Assembly (NCBI RefSeq): GCF_001613445.1
Contig: NZ_BDCJ01000022.1
Span: forward strand, 1 to 64,000
Source: Nocardia grenadensis NBRC 108939
GTDB taxonomy: Bacteria; Actinomycetota; Actinomycetes; Mycobacteriales; Mycobacteriaceae
Reading direction: 5' to 3'
Length of the DNA stretch: 64,000 bases
Part shown: one piece after another, positions 24,562 to 33,518 of the stretch
Position numbering within the stretch: the stretch's first letter is position 1
Layout of the letters: each line of letters starts with the position of its first letter
Position numbers and translations under genes: made by a program
Notes under the pieces: model-generated
The model's input: only the letters and a program-made list of their open reading frames with translations
Databases searched by the model: none
What the model was told of the DNA's origin: nothing

Positions 24562-25014
24562 ATGAGTTCCGAAACGGACGCGACCGATACCTCCCTGCCC
24601 GCCCCGAAGATCCAGCTCAGCCCGCAGGAGTGGCGGGCCAGGCTGGACCCCGCGGAGTACGCGGTGCTCCGCGAAGCCGGCACCGAGCGACCGTTCACCG
24701 GCGAATACACCGACACCACCGCCGAGGGGGTGTACAGCTGCCGCGCCTGCGGCGCCGAACTCTTCCGGAGCACGGAGAAGTTCGAGTCGCATTGCGGATG
24801 GCCGTCCTTCTTCGATCCGGCCGACTCGGACGCGGTACTACTGCGTGAGGACACTTCGCTGGGCATGCGCCGCGTCGAGGTGTTGTGCGCGAATTGCCAC
24901 AGCCACCTCGGGCATGTCTTCGAGGGCGAGGGATATCCGACACCGACCGACAAGCGGTACTGCATCAACTCGATCTCCCTGCGCCTGCAACCCGCGACCG
25001 ATACAGCACAGTGA
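24562..25014 (+). CDS. msrB: Peptide-methionine (R)-S-oxide reductase MsrB
   Basis: 150 residues. Two CxxC pairs (SCRACG and CANCHSHLGH) bind the structural zinc, CGWPSF is the substrate loop and RYCINS carries the catalytic cysteine. It reduces methionine-R-sulfoxide in proteins. GGAGG lies close to the ATG and TATTAG further up. Same position as Rv2674. Its 3' end faces hemQ across a long hairpin. Confidence 0.95.
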   Translation: MSSETDATDTSLPAPKIQLSPQEWRARLDPAEYAVLREAGTERPFTGEYTDTTAEGVYSCRACGAELFRSTEKFESHCGWPSFFDPADSDAVLLREDTSLGMRRVEVLCANCHSHLGHVFEGEGYPTPTDKRYCINSISLRLQPATDTAQ

Positions 25015-25044
25015 CCCGGCCCGCGTCCGGGCAGCACGTCATAT

Positions 25045-25097
25045 GACAACCGCCCGGCGGATATCCCCCTACCCGGGGCCTCCGCCGGGCGGTTGTC
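25045..25097. terminator. Bidirectional terminator between msrB and hemQ
   Basis: Perfect 17-bp inverted repeat (left arm GACAACCGCCCGGCGGA at 25045-25061, right arm 25081-25097) with a 19-nt loop, in the 93-bp gap between two converging genes. No T-tract on either side. Confidence 0.8.
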
Positions 25098-25107
25098 CGA
25101 CTGCCGG

Positions 25108-25803
25108 TCAGGGTAGTGCGGCGATGAGCTGATCGAGTTCGACCCGCGGCCCGGTGTAGAAGGGGGTCTCCTCCCGGACGTGCATCCGGGCCTCGGTGGC
25201 TCGCAGGTCGCGCATCAGATCGACGATGCGGTGCAGTTCCGGCGCCTCGAACGCGAGAATCCACTCGTAGTCGCCGAGCGCGAACGAGGCGACGGTGTTG
25301 GCTCGCACATCGGGATAGCCGCGGGCTTCCTTGCCGTGATCGGCGAGCATCTTGCGGCGTTCGTCGTCGGGCAGCAGATACCACTCGTAGGACCGGACGA
25401 ACGGATAGACGCAAATGTAGTTCCCGGGTTCCTCGCCGGCCAGGAACGCCGGAATATGGCTCTTGTTGAACTCGGCGGGCCGGTGCAGCGCCACATTGCT
25501 CCAGACCGGGGTGCTCGCCCGGCCGAGTTCGGTGGTGCGCCGGAAATCGGCGTAGGCGGCCTGCAGGTCCTCGACCCGCTCGGCATGGCTCCAGACCATG
25601 AAATCCGCGTCGGCGCGCATACCGGCCACATCGTAGATACCGCGCACCACGACACCGCGATCGGCGAGCCCGTCGAAGAATTCGCGGGCCTCCTTCAACG
25701 TTGTGGCGCGGTCGTCCCCGAGCACTCCGGGCCGCACCTGGTACACGGAGAACATGAGATAGCGGATGGTGGAGTTGAGAGACTGGTAATCGAGTCGCGC
25801 CAT
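25108..25803 (-). CDS. hemQ: Coproheme decarboxylase HemQ (chlorite-dismutase family)
   Basis: 231 residues of the chlorite-dismutase-like fold. It catalyses the last step of the coproporphyrin-dependent heme pathway, the peroxide-dependent decarboxylation of coproheme to heme b. IRYLMFSVYQVRPG, FMVWSHAERVEDLQ, PFVRSYEWYLLP (with the family tyrosine) and MLADHGKEARGYPDV (candidate proximal histidine) are recognisable, as is the C-terminal FYTG block. I start at ATG 25803, where MARLDYQSLN begins the conserved region; the open frame extends to 25956. Downstream of hemY and hemE on the same strand, as in Rv2676c-Rv2678c. Confidence 0.92.
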   Translation of the reverse strand: MARLDYQSLNSTIRYLMFSVYQVRPGVLGDDRATTLKEAREFFDGLADRGVVVRGIYDVAGMRADADFMVWSHAERVEDLQAAYADFRRTTELGRASTPVWSNVALHRPAEFNKSHIPAFLAGEEPGNYICVYPFVRSYEWYLLPDDERRKMLADHGKEARGYPDVRANTVASFALGDYEWILAFEAPELHRIVDLMRDLRATEARMHVREETPFYTGPRVELDQLIAALP

Positions 25804-25889
25804 AGCCCCATCGTGCCACTCGCCGGATCGTCGCGGGGGCGGGGCCGGTCGATCGGCGGCCCGGCTGCCCGGAACCCGATGTGCGGTGT

Positions 25890-27248
25890 TCAGGCCGGTG
25901 CCGGAGCCGCCCCGCCGGCGATACGCGCCGCGGCCCGCGTCGCCGCAGCCACGCACGCGGGCACCCCGACACCGTGCAGGTAGGCGCCGGTCACCGCGAG
26001 ATCGCCGAAAGCGGCCACCGCGGATTCGATCTCGGCGACCCGTTCGGTGTGCCCCGGGGCGTACTGGGCGAGCCCACCCGGCCAGCGCTGCACGATCGCG
26101 GACCGCGGAGTGATCGGCAACCCCGTGACGGTGGCGAGGTCGGCGGCGGCGGCATCGATGAGTTCGGCATCGGACAGGCCCAGCACCGCGTCGTCACCGA
26201 ATCGGCCGAACGAGACCCGCACCAGGGCCGAGCCCCGCGCGGCCAGATGCGCCCATTTCCGGCTGGACAGGGTGAACGCCTTGGCCCGCAACGGCTCCCC
26301 CGTCGCGACCAGCACACCCGAATTCGCCGGCAGTGCGGTGTCCTTCGGCAGTTCCAGTGCGACCAGGGCCGAGGAGGACAGCTCGATCCCGGCGGCCGCG
26401 CGCGCCGCCACGGGCGCGATATCGGCCAGCAACCGGGCCGTCACCGGTGCCGGGGTCGCGAGGACGACCGCCTCGAATTCCCCGAGCGGTTCCACCGTCC
26501 AACCACCCGGTATCCGCCGGAGACCGGTGACGGCGGTGTCGCCGACCGTGGTGGCCGCCGTCCGACCGGCCAGCGCGTCCAGCAGCGCGCCGTAACCGTC
26601 ACGCAGCGCCCCGAACACCGGTGCGCCGGAAGGTGGGGGCAGTGCGGCCGCTACCGCCTCGGTGAGGCTCCCGGCGCCACGGTCCAGCGCGGCCGCGAGT
26701 GTGGGCAACGCCGCGCGGAGCCCGATGGACCGGGCAGAACCGGCATACACGCCGCCGAGTAGCGGGTCGACACTGCGCGCCACGGTCTGTTCCCCGAAGC
26801 GATCGGCCACCAGCGAGCAGACATCGATATCGGCACCGGGCCGCCACGTGAGCGGACGCCGCGGTTCGGCGGCGATACGCGCCACCGTCGCGACATCGAC
26901 CAGTCCCTCGACAGCCGCCGCATCGGCCGGGATACCCATCAGTGTGCGCTCCGGCAGTGGATGGGCGCGCCCCTGCGACCAGATCAGCGGGCGCAGACCG
27001 GCCGGATGTACCAGCTGGTCGGCAATGCCCAGCTCATCCAGCAACTCGGGCACCTCCGGCCGCCGGCCGACGAACGCCTCCGCGCCCAGATCGACCGGTT
27101 CGCCCGCGATCTCGCTGGTCCGCAGCACCCCGCCGAACCGGTCCCGGATATCGGCCACCGTGATCGCGGCCGATTCCCCCAGCAGCCCGCGCAACCGGTA
27201 GGCCGCGACGAGCCCGCTGATCCCCCCACCGACCACCGCGATTCTCAT
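25890..27248 (-). CDS. hemY: Coproporphyrinogen III / protoporphyrinogen oxidase HemY
   Basis: 452 residues. An FAD loop VVGGGISGLVAAYRLRG follows the initiating Met, and RFGGVLRTSEI is the second flavin-contact block; the C-terminal DLAVTGAYLHGVGVPACV closes the site. In actinobacteria this enzyme oxidises coproporphyrinogen III ahead of iron insertion. Start ATG 27248, 116 bp downstream of hemE; hemQ follows after 86 bp. Ferrochelatase is not in the window. Confidence 0.92.
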   Translation of the reverse strand: MRIAVVGGGISGLVAAYRLRGLLGESAAITVADIRDRFGGVLRTSEIAGEPVDLGAEAFVGRRPEVPELLDELGIADQLVHPAGLRPLIWSQGRAHPLPERTLMGIPADAAAVEGLVDVATVARIAAEPRRPLTWRPGADIDVCSLVADRFGEQTVARSVDPLLGGVYAGSARSIGLRAALPTLAAALDRGAGSLTEAVAAALPPPSGAPVFGALRDGYGALLDALAGRTAATTVGDTAVTGLRRIPGGWTVEPLGEFEAVVLATPAPVTARLLADIAPVAARAAAGIELSSSALVALELPKDTALPANSGVLVATGEPLRAKAFTLSSRKWAHLAARGSALVRVSFGRFGDDAVLGLSDAELIDAAAADLATVTGLPITPRSAIVQRWPGGLAQYAPGHTERVAEIESAVAAFGDLAVTGAYLHGVGVPACVAAATRAAARIAGGAAPAPA

Positions 27249-27364
27249 CCCCCGACCGTATCCGGCGCCCGCGCACCGCGCGATCGAGCCCTCCGCACCC
27301 GAAACCCCCACCCGGCCGGGAGCGTCCGGTCCCGGGAGTCGATGTCAGGACGGGCGCCGCGGCC

Positions 27365-28420
27365 TCACAGCTCGTGGACCAGCTCCACCAGCGCCGTGAG
27401 CACCCCGGGATCGGTCTCGGGCAGTACCCCGTGACCCAGATTGAAGATATGGCCCGCGGCGCCCATGGCCAGCGCCGAATCCGCTTCGTCGGCGATCCGG
27501 CGCGCTTCGGCCTCCACGACCGGCCAGCCCGCGAAGAGCACCGCGGGATCGAGATTGCCCTGCAATGCTTTTCCGGGACCGACCCGCCGTACCGCCTCGG
27601 TCAGCGGCAGCCGCCAATCGACACCGACCACATCGGCCCCGGCCTCACCCATCGCGCCGAGCAGTTCCCCGGTGCCCACCCCGAAATGGATCCGGGGCAC
27701 CCCGGCGTCGGCGAGTTCGGCGAAGACCCGTTCCGAATGCGGCAGCACATAGCGGCGGTAGTCGGCCAGCGCGAGCGCGCCGGCCCACGAGTCGAACAGC
27801 TGCACCGCGTCGACTCCGGCCTCGAGCTGGGCCCGCAGGAACACGATGGTGATATCGGTGAGCACTCCCAGCAGCGCGTGCCAGGCCTTCGGATCGCCGT
27901 GCATCATGGCCTTGGTGCGCTCGTGGTTCTTGCTGGGGCCGCCCTCCACCAGATAGGACGCCAGCGTGAACGGCGCACCCGCGAAACCGATGAGCGGAGT
28001 TTCCCCGAGCTCGGCGACCAGCAACCGCACCCCGTCGGTGACCGCGCCCACTTCCTCGGGCCGCAGCCGGGGCAGCGCCTGGATATCGGCGGCCGTACGG
28101 ACCGGTGCGCTCACCACCGGACCGACACCGGCGACGATATCGAGGTCGATTCCGGCGGCCTTGAGCGGAACGACGATATCGGAGAACAAGATCGCCGCGT
28201 CGACGCCGTGGCGGCGGATCGGCTGCATGGTGATCTCACAGACGAGTTCCGGGTCGAAACACGACTCCAACATCCCGATACCTGCCCGGACCTCGCGGTA
28301 TTCCGGCAGCGACCGGCCCGCCTGGCGCATGAACCACACCGGCCGCCGCGCCGGTGTGGCGCCGGTGGCGGCGGCCAGGAACGGGGCATCGGACAACCGG
28401 CGGCGCGTATATGTGCTCAT
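27365..28420 (-). CDS. hemE: Uroporphyrinogen decarboxylase HemE
   Basis: 351 residues. The signatures VWFMRQAGRSLPEYR (with both substrate-binding arginines) and GFAGAPFTLASYLVEG are intact. It decarboxylates the four acetate side chains of uroporphyrinogen III. Start ATG 28420, with TACGAT 8 nt upstream and no clear ribosome site, which suggests a leaderless transcript. First of the hemE-hemY-hemQ series, divergent from the DUF3000 gene. Confidence 0.95.
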   Translation of the reverse strand: MSTYTRRRLSDAPFLAAATGATPARRPVWFMRQAGRSLPEYREVRAGIGMLESCFDPELVCEITMQPIRRHGVDAAILFSDIVVPLKAAGIDLDIVAGVGPVVSAPVRTAADIQALPRLRPEEVGAVTDGVRLLVAELGETPLIGFAGAPFTLASYLVEGGPSKNHERTKAMMHGDPKAWHALLGVLTDITIVFLRAQLEAGVDAVQLFDSWAGALALADYRRYVLPHSERVFAELADAGVPRIHFGVGTGELLGAMGEAGADVVGVDWRLPLTEAVRRVGPGKALQGNLDPAVLFAGWPVVEAEARRIADEADSALAMGAAGHIFNLGHGVLPETDPGVLTALVELVHEL

Positions 28421-28562
28421 CACCCGCCATCGTATGCGGCCCCACGCGGCCCGGCGCGCAAGGCCGCACAGCACCGCCGGGAGCGCTGATCCGCCGTCCT
28501 GGGCGGCGGCTGTGTACGCCGTCCGGCGAGTTGCGCGCTGTTTACCACGCTCGGGCCCGTCC

Positions 28563-29267
28563 ATGCAGCAACAACGGTCGCCCGGCGCGCCTCCGCCCAC
28601 CCCGGGGGCTACGGGTCTACCGTCATTCCCCGTGACACCGCTCGATATCCGCGACGGCGCACCCGACGACGGGCCCGGCGATGAACCCGCAGCGTTTCGT
28701 GCCGCCGTCTCGTCGATGGGCGCCGCATCCGTACATCCGCGGATCGAGCTCTCCCCGATCCGTCCGCCGCAGCGTCTCGCCCCGTACTCCTACGCGCTCG
28801 GCGCCGAGGTGATCCACGAGGACTCACCCGTCGTACCGATCGACTCCGACGGCGACGCCTTCGGGCGGCTCATCCTGCTCCACGACCCCGGTGGGGACGA
28901 GGCGTGGCACGGCGTCTTCCGGCTGGTCGCCTATATTCAGGCCGATATCGACGGCGCGCTGGCCGCCGATCCGCTCCTGCCGGAGGTCGCCTGGAGCTGG
29001 CTGGTGGACGCCCTGGAATCCCGGGAGGGGCCGTTCACCGCGCTCGGCGGTACGGTGACTTCCACCAGCTCGGTGCGCTACGGAGATATCGCGGGTCCGC
29101 CCCGCGCGCATCAGCTGGAACTACGGGCCTCGTGGACGGCCCGCACCACCGAGATGCGCCCCCATGTCGAAGCGTTCGGGGAAGTCCTGGCCTATGCGGC
29201 GGGTCTGCCGCCGGCGGGCATCACCGATCTGCGGCCCTCGCCGGTCGGCGAGACCGACCGTGGTTGA
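28563..29267 (+). CDS. DUF3000 family protein
   Basis: 234 residues from ATG 28563, or 211 from GTG 28632, the latter closer to the length of Rv2680. Family-typical stretches are HPRIELSPIRPPQRLAPYSY, FGRLILLHDPGGDEAWHG, WSWLVDALE and ELRASWTA. Soluble and without an assigned activity. It precedes the RNase D-like gene by 38 bp on the same strand, an arrangement conserved in actinobacteria, so a link to RNA processing is possible. Confidence 0.8.
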   Translation: MQQQRSPGAPPPTPGATGLPSFPVTPLDIRDGAPDDGPGDEPAAFRAAVSSMGAASVHPRIELSPIRPPQRLAPYSYALGAEVIHEDSPVVPIDSDGDAFGRLILLHDPGGDEAWHGVFRLVAYIQADIDGALAADPLLPEVAWSWLVDALESREGPFTALGGTVTSTSSVRYGDIAGPPRAHQLELRASWTARTTEMRPHVEAFGEVLAYAAGLPPAGITDLRPSPVGETDRG

Positions 29268-29305
29268 ATATCGGACGCAGCCTCGGCCACGTAGAGTGGC
29301 CCTTT

Positions 29306-30661
29306 ATGCCGGTAGTAGAGGAGCCCGAACACCTGTCCGGTGACCACCCGGATGGTGGCACCGGCCTGTCTCCGGCGTCCGATTCGGGCCCGTGCGCCGA
29401 GGCCACCGATTCCGGTCCGGCCGAGCCCACCGCGGTACCGCTGCTGGTCCCGGCCGAGGGTGTCCCCCCGGTCTGCCGTACCGCCGAGGGCGTAGCGGCG
29501 GCCGCGGAGCGTCTCGCCGCCGGATCCGGGCCGCTGGCGGTGGACGCCGAACGCGCCTCGGGTTTCCGGTATTCGTCGCGCGCGTATCTCATCCAGTTGC
29601 GCCGGGCCGGGGCGGGCACCGTGCTCATCGACCCGATACCGGTCGCCGACGCGCTCGCACCGCTGGCCGCGGCGATCAACGGACTCGAATGGATTCTGCA
29701 CTCGGCCGACCAGGACCTACCCGGCCTGGCCGAGCTGGGCCTGCGCCCGGCGGTGCTGTTCGATACCGAACTGGGCGGGCGGCTGGCCGGGTTCCCCCGG
29801 GTCGGTCTGGCCGCCATGGTCGAGCAGTTGCTCGGCCGGGAGCTGCGTAAAGGGCACGGCGCCGCGGACTGGTCGACCCGGCCCCTTCCGGAGGCGTGGC
29901 TGAACTACGCCGCACTCGATGTGGAACTGTTGATCGAACTCCGTGCGGCTGTGGCCGCCTCGCTGGCCGAGCAGGGCAAAACCGATTGGGCCGCGCAGGA
30001 GTTCGAACATATCCGGCTACTCGAACCGGCCACGCCGAAACCGGACCGCTGGCGGCGCACCTCCGGCATCCATACGCTGCGCCGGGCCCGCCAGCTGGCG
30101 ATTGTGCGAGAATTGTGGACCACCCGCGACACCCTGGCGCGCGGCCGCGATATCGCGCCCTCCCGGATCCTCCCGGATTCCGCCATCATCGCGGCCGCCA
30201 AGGCCGAACCCGCCTCGATCGGGCAGCTGCGCGAGCTACCGGTGTTCGGCGGCCCGCGCCAGCGCCGCTACTCCAGGGAATGGCTGGGCGCGGTGGAACG
30301 CGCGCGCGCTCTGCCGGACGAGGACCTCCCCCGGATGAGCCAGCCCTACGACGGACCGCCGCCGGTCAACCGCTGGGAACGGCGTGATCCCGCCGCCGCG
30401 GCCCGGCTGGCCCGGGCACGCGCGGTGATGACCCACATCTCCGAGCGGGTGGCGGTACCGGTGGAGAACCTGCTGTCGCCCGATCTGGTGCGCCGGCTGT
30501 GCTGGGACGGTCTGCCCGATTACCGCGGCGGGCCGGAGGCCGCCGGTGAGGTCACGGCGGCGGTCGACGGCTTCCTGAAGAGCCACGGTGCCCGGCCCTG
30601 GCAGCGCGAACTCGCCGCACAGCCACTGGCCGCCGCCCTGATCGATCCTCCGCCGAGCTGA
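29306..30661 (+). CDS. HRDC-domain 3'-5' exonuclease, RNase D family
   Basis: 451 residues. A Ser/Pro-rich N-terminus precedes a DEDDy exonuclease domain: VDAERASGF (first Asp/Glu), LHSADQDLPGL (second Asp) and YAALDVELL (Tyr and final Asp). One or two HRDC helical modules follow (about 240-330 and 350-450). It should trim the 3' ends of RNAs such as tRNA precursors. Start ATG 29306 with TAGAGT 8 nt upstream, a leaderless pattern; the open frame extends to 28904 inside DUF3000 and is not used. Counterpart of Rv2681. Confidence 0.85.
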   Translation: MPVVEEPEHLSGDHPDGGTGLSPASDSGPCAEATDSGPAEPTAVPLLVPAEGVPPVCRTAEGVAAAAERLAAGSGPLAVDAERASGFRYSSRAYLIQLRRAGAGTVLIDPIPVADALAPLAAAINGLEWILHSADQDLPGLAELGLRPAVLFDTELGGRLAGFPRVGLAAMVEQLLGRELRKGHGAADWSTRPLPEAWLNYAALDVELLIELRAAVAASLAEQGKTDWAAQEFEHIRLLEPATPKPDRWRRTSGIHTLRRARQLAIVRELWTTRDTLARGRDIAPSRILPDSAIIAAAKAEPASIGQLRELPVFGGPRQRRYSREWLGAVERARALPDEDLPRMSQPYDGPPPVNRWERRDPAAAARLARARAVMTHISERVAVPVENLLSPDLVRRLCWDGLPDYRGGPEAAGEVTAAVDGFLKSHGARPWQRELAAQPLAAALIDPPPS

Positions 30662-30664
30662 CGA

Positions 30665-30694
30665 CCGCCCGCGGGCACGGGCGGCCGCGGGCGG
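30665..30694. terminator. Bidirectional terminator between RNase D-like gene and dxs
   Basis: CCGCCCGCGG at 30665-30674 pairs perfectly with 30685-30694, a GC-only 10-bp stem filling the 35-bp gap between converging genes. Confidence 0.65.
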
Positions 30695-30696
30695 GG

Positions 30697-32595
30697 CTAG
30701 CGTGCGTCCAGCCAGCCGGTGACTCGGCGGGTGATATCGGGGGCGGTCAGACCCAGCTCCTGGCGCACCTGCGCGATACTGCCGTGCTCCAGGAATTCCT
30801 GCGGAATGCCGATATCGCGCGCGGGCACGTCCAGACCGGCGGCCCGCAGCCGGGAGGATACGGTCGCCCCGATACCCCCGTGCAGACCGCTGTCCTCCAA
30901 GGTGACCACCAGGCGATAGTTCTCGGCCAGTTTGACGACGGTATCGGATACCGGCAGCACCCACCGCGGGTCGATGACCGTAGCGGTGACTCCGTCCGCC
31001 TCCAGCAGCTCCGCGGCCTGGAGCGCGGCCGGTACCAGGGCACCGACGGCCACGAACAGCACATCGCCGCGCTGGGCCTGCGCCGACGGCCCCTCCCGGT
31101 CCGGCAGCCACAGCACATCCACGCCGTCGAGCCGCTCGATCGCCCGGATCTCGGCACCCACACTGTCCTTGGGGAACCGCAACGCCGTCGGCCCGTCGTC
31201 GACCGCCAGCGCCTCGGAGAGTTCCTCGGCCAGGGTCGCGGCATCCCGCGGGGCGGCCACCCGCATACCGGGCACGATGCCGAGGAGTGACAGATCCCAC
31301 ATACCGTTGTGGCTCGCGCCGTCGGCGCCGGTGACCCCGGCACGGTCCAATACCAGGGTGACCGGCTGTTTCAGCAACGCGACATCCATCAGCAGCTGAT
31401 CGAAGGCCCGGTTCAGGAAGGTCGAGTAGATGGCCACCACCGGGTGCAGGCCGCCCAGCGCGAGACCCGACGCCGAGGCCAGCGCGTGCTGTTCGGCGAT
31501 ACCGACATCGAAGAGCCGATCCGGGAAACGTTCGCCGAACGCGGACAGCCCGGTGGGCCCGGGCATGGCTGCGGTGATCGCGACGATATCGTCGCGGCGT
31601 TCGGCGTGGGTGATGAGTTCCTTGGCGAACACCGAGGTCCAGCTGGCCGCGGACCCGCTGCTCACGGATTCGCCGGTGAGCGGGTCTATGGGGCCGCAGG
31701 TGTGCATCTGATCGGCCACATGGTTCTCGGCCGGCTCGTAGCCGTGCCCCTTCTGGGTGACCGCGTGCACCACCACCGGGCCGCCGAAATCCTTGGCGTG
31801 CCGCAGCGCCGACTCGAGCGCGACGAGATCGTGGCCGTCCACCGGGCCGACGTATTTGAGACCCAGATCGCTGAACAGCTCCTGCGGGCTCACCGCGTCC
31901 TTTATCCCGGCCTTCACCGCGTGCACCATCGAGTACGCGGAATCACCCACGCCCGGAATGCTTTTCAGGAACCGGCGGCCCGTGTCGAGCATATGCTCGT
32001 ACACCGGCTGGGTGCGCAGGGCCGTGAGCCGGTCGGCCAGCCCGCCGATGGTGGGGGCGTAGGAACGGCCGTTGTCGTTGACCACGATCACCACCGGGCG
32101 GTCCTTGGCCGCGGCGATATTGTTCAACGCCTCCCAGCACATACCGCCGGTGAGGGCCCCGTCGCCGACGACCGCCACGACATGGCGGTCCTGCCCGGTG
32201 AGCGCGAAGGCCTTGGCCAGGCCGTCGGCGTAGGACAGCGACGCCGAGGCGTGCGAGGACTCCACCCAGTCGTGTTCGCTCTCGGCACGGCTGGGATACC
32301 CCGACAACCCGTTCTTGCGGCGCAGGCTGTCGAAGCGGTCCTTGCGACCGGTCACGATCTTGTGCACATAGGCCTGGTGCCCGGTGTCGAAGATCAACGG
32401 ATCGGCGGGCGAATCGAATACCCGATGCAGGGCGAGGGTGAGTTCCACCACCCCGAGGTTGGGTCCCAGGTGCCCGCCGGTGACGGCGACCTTGTGCACC
32501 AGGAATTCGCGGATCTCGGCCGCCAGCTCCCGCAGTTGCGGTGCCGAGAGCCGACGCACGTCTTCGGGCGTATCGACCCGGGAAAGCACTCCCAC
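30697..32595 (-). CDS. dxs: 1-deoxy-D-xylulose-5-phosphate synthase
   Basis: 632 residues, the usual size. Thiamine diphosphate is bound by GDGALTGGMCWEALNN...VVIVVNDNG (about 150-180). KVAVTGGHLGPNLG contains the first active-site histidine, and the transketolase pyrimidine domain begins near AKELITHAERRDDIVAI. It condenses pyruvate and glyceraldehyde 3-phosphate, feeding the MEP route to isoprenoids such as decaprenyl phosphate. Start GTG 32595, with GGAGGGAG upstream; GTG 32589 is an alternative. Same position as Rv2682c. Confidence 0.97.
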   Translation of the reverse strand: MGVLSRVDTPEDVRRLSAPQLRELAAEIREFLVHKVAVTGGHLGPNLGVVELTLALHRVFDSPADPLIFDTGHQAYVHKIVTGRKDRFDSLRRKNGLSGYPSRAESEHDWVESSHASASLSYADGLAKAFALTGQDRHVVAVVGDGALTGGMCWEALNNIAAAKDRPVVIVVNDNGRSYAPTIGGLADRLTALRTQPVYEHMLDTGRRFLKSIPGVGDSAYSMVHAVKAGIKDAVSPQELFSDLGLKYVGPVDGHDLVALESALRHAKDFGGPVVVHAVTQKGHGYEPAENHVADQMHTCGPIDPLTGESVSSGSAASWTSVFAKELITHAERRDDIVAITAAMPGPTGLSAFGERFPDRLFDVGIAEQHALASASGLALGGLHPVVAIYSTFLNRAFDQLLMDVALLKQPVTLVLDRAGVTGADGASHNGMWDLSLLGIVPGMRVAAPRDAATLAEELSEALAVDDGPTALRFPKDSVGAEIRAIERLDGVDVLWLPDREGPSAQAQRGDVLFVAVGALVPAALQAAELLEADGVTATVIDPRWVLPVSDTVVKLAENYRLVVTLEDSGLHGGIGATVSSRLRAAGLDVPARDIGIPQEFLEHGSIAQVRQELGLTAPDITRRVTGWLDAR

Positions 32596-32826
32596 CTGAT
32601 TCGCTCCCTCCGGATAGCGCAGTAGATCCGACCAGTCTAGGAGCCGCGGCCGACTGCACCACCCGGGCGGCAAGCCGTGCCCACCTCCGTACCGGGCCGG
32701 AACCGCGGTCCGGCGTACCGGTCCAGCCTAAGGTGAGGGGCGGGTGCCGCGCGAACCGAGTCCGGCCGCGGGCCCCGGGACGGCGGCGCACCGACGAGCG
32801 CCGCACACCGACCGCGAGGAGACCGG

Positions 32827-33492
32827 ATGACCCAGCCACCGGCGGGAACGGTAACCGTATTCGGATACGGCACCGTCCGCGCCGCCCCCGACCTGATCGT
32901 GCTCTCGATCGGCGTCGAATGTCGCGCGAGCACCGTCGGACTGGCCTACGACCGGGCGGGCCGGAGCGTGACGGCGCTGACGACCGCGTTACGCGAAGAC
33001 GGTGTCCCCGGCACCGATATCGGCACCGGCATGCTGTCGGTGCGCTCGGATACGGCCTGGCAGGACGGTACCGCCCGGGTGGTCGGCTATATCGCGACCA
33101 GCACGCTCACGGTCACACTCGCGGCCGCGGCCGATCCCGCGCGACCGGCGCCGTCGGAGGTGGTGGCCCATGCCGTGGCAGCGGGCGGCGACGACGCGCG
33201 GCTGGGTGGGCTGCGGCACACCTTCGCCGACCGGGAACGGCTCCTGGCGCGCGCCCGTGATGCCGCCTGGGACAACGCGCTGGACAAGGCGCGGCAGTAC
33301 GCCCGGCGCGCCGCCCGCGAACTGGGTCCCGTGCTCGAGATCACCGAGCACACGACCGCGCCGCCGCCGACCCAGCCCGCTGAGCCCGGCGGGATCCGGA
33401 TGGTGGCCGCGGCCGCGCCGGCGCCCGTGCCCATCGAATCCGGGGAGACCGAGATCACCGCGACACTGCGGGCCACCTGGCAGCTGAAGTAG
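32827..33492 (+). CDS. SIMPL (DUF541) domain protein
   Basis: 221 residues covering one SIMPL domain: TVTVFGYGTVRAAPDLIVLSIGVE at the start, then ALDKARQYARRAARELG and a C-terminal strand EITATLRATWQLK. Most SIMPL proteins are exported; this one has no signal peptide or anchor, so it may be cytoplasmic. A GAGGAGA ribosome site precedes the ATG. Function of the family is poorly defined. Divergent from dxs, convergent with the RNA methyltransferase gene 26 bp away. Confidence 0.8.
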   Translation: MTQPPAGTVTVFGYGTVRAAPDLIVLSIGVECRASTVGLAYDRAGRSVTALTTALREDGVPGTDIGTGMLSVRSDTAWQDGTARVVGYIATSTLTVTLAAAADPARPAPSEVVAHAVAAGGDDARLGGLRHTFADRERLLARARDAAWDNALDKARQYARRAARELGPVLEITEHTTAPPPTQPAEPGGIRMVAAAAPAPVPIESGETEITATLRATWQLK

Positions 33493-33518
33493 GGCGCCGC
33501 GGCGCCGCACCGATCCGG

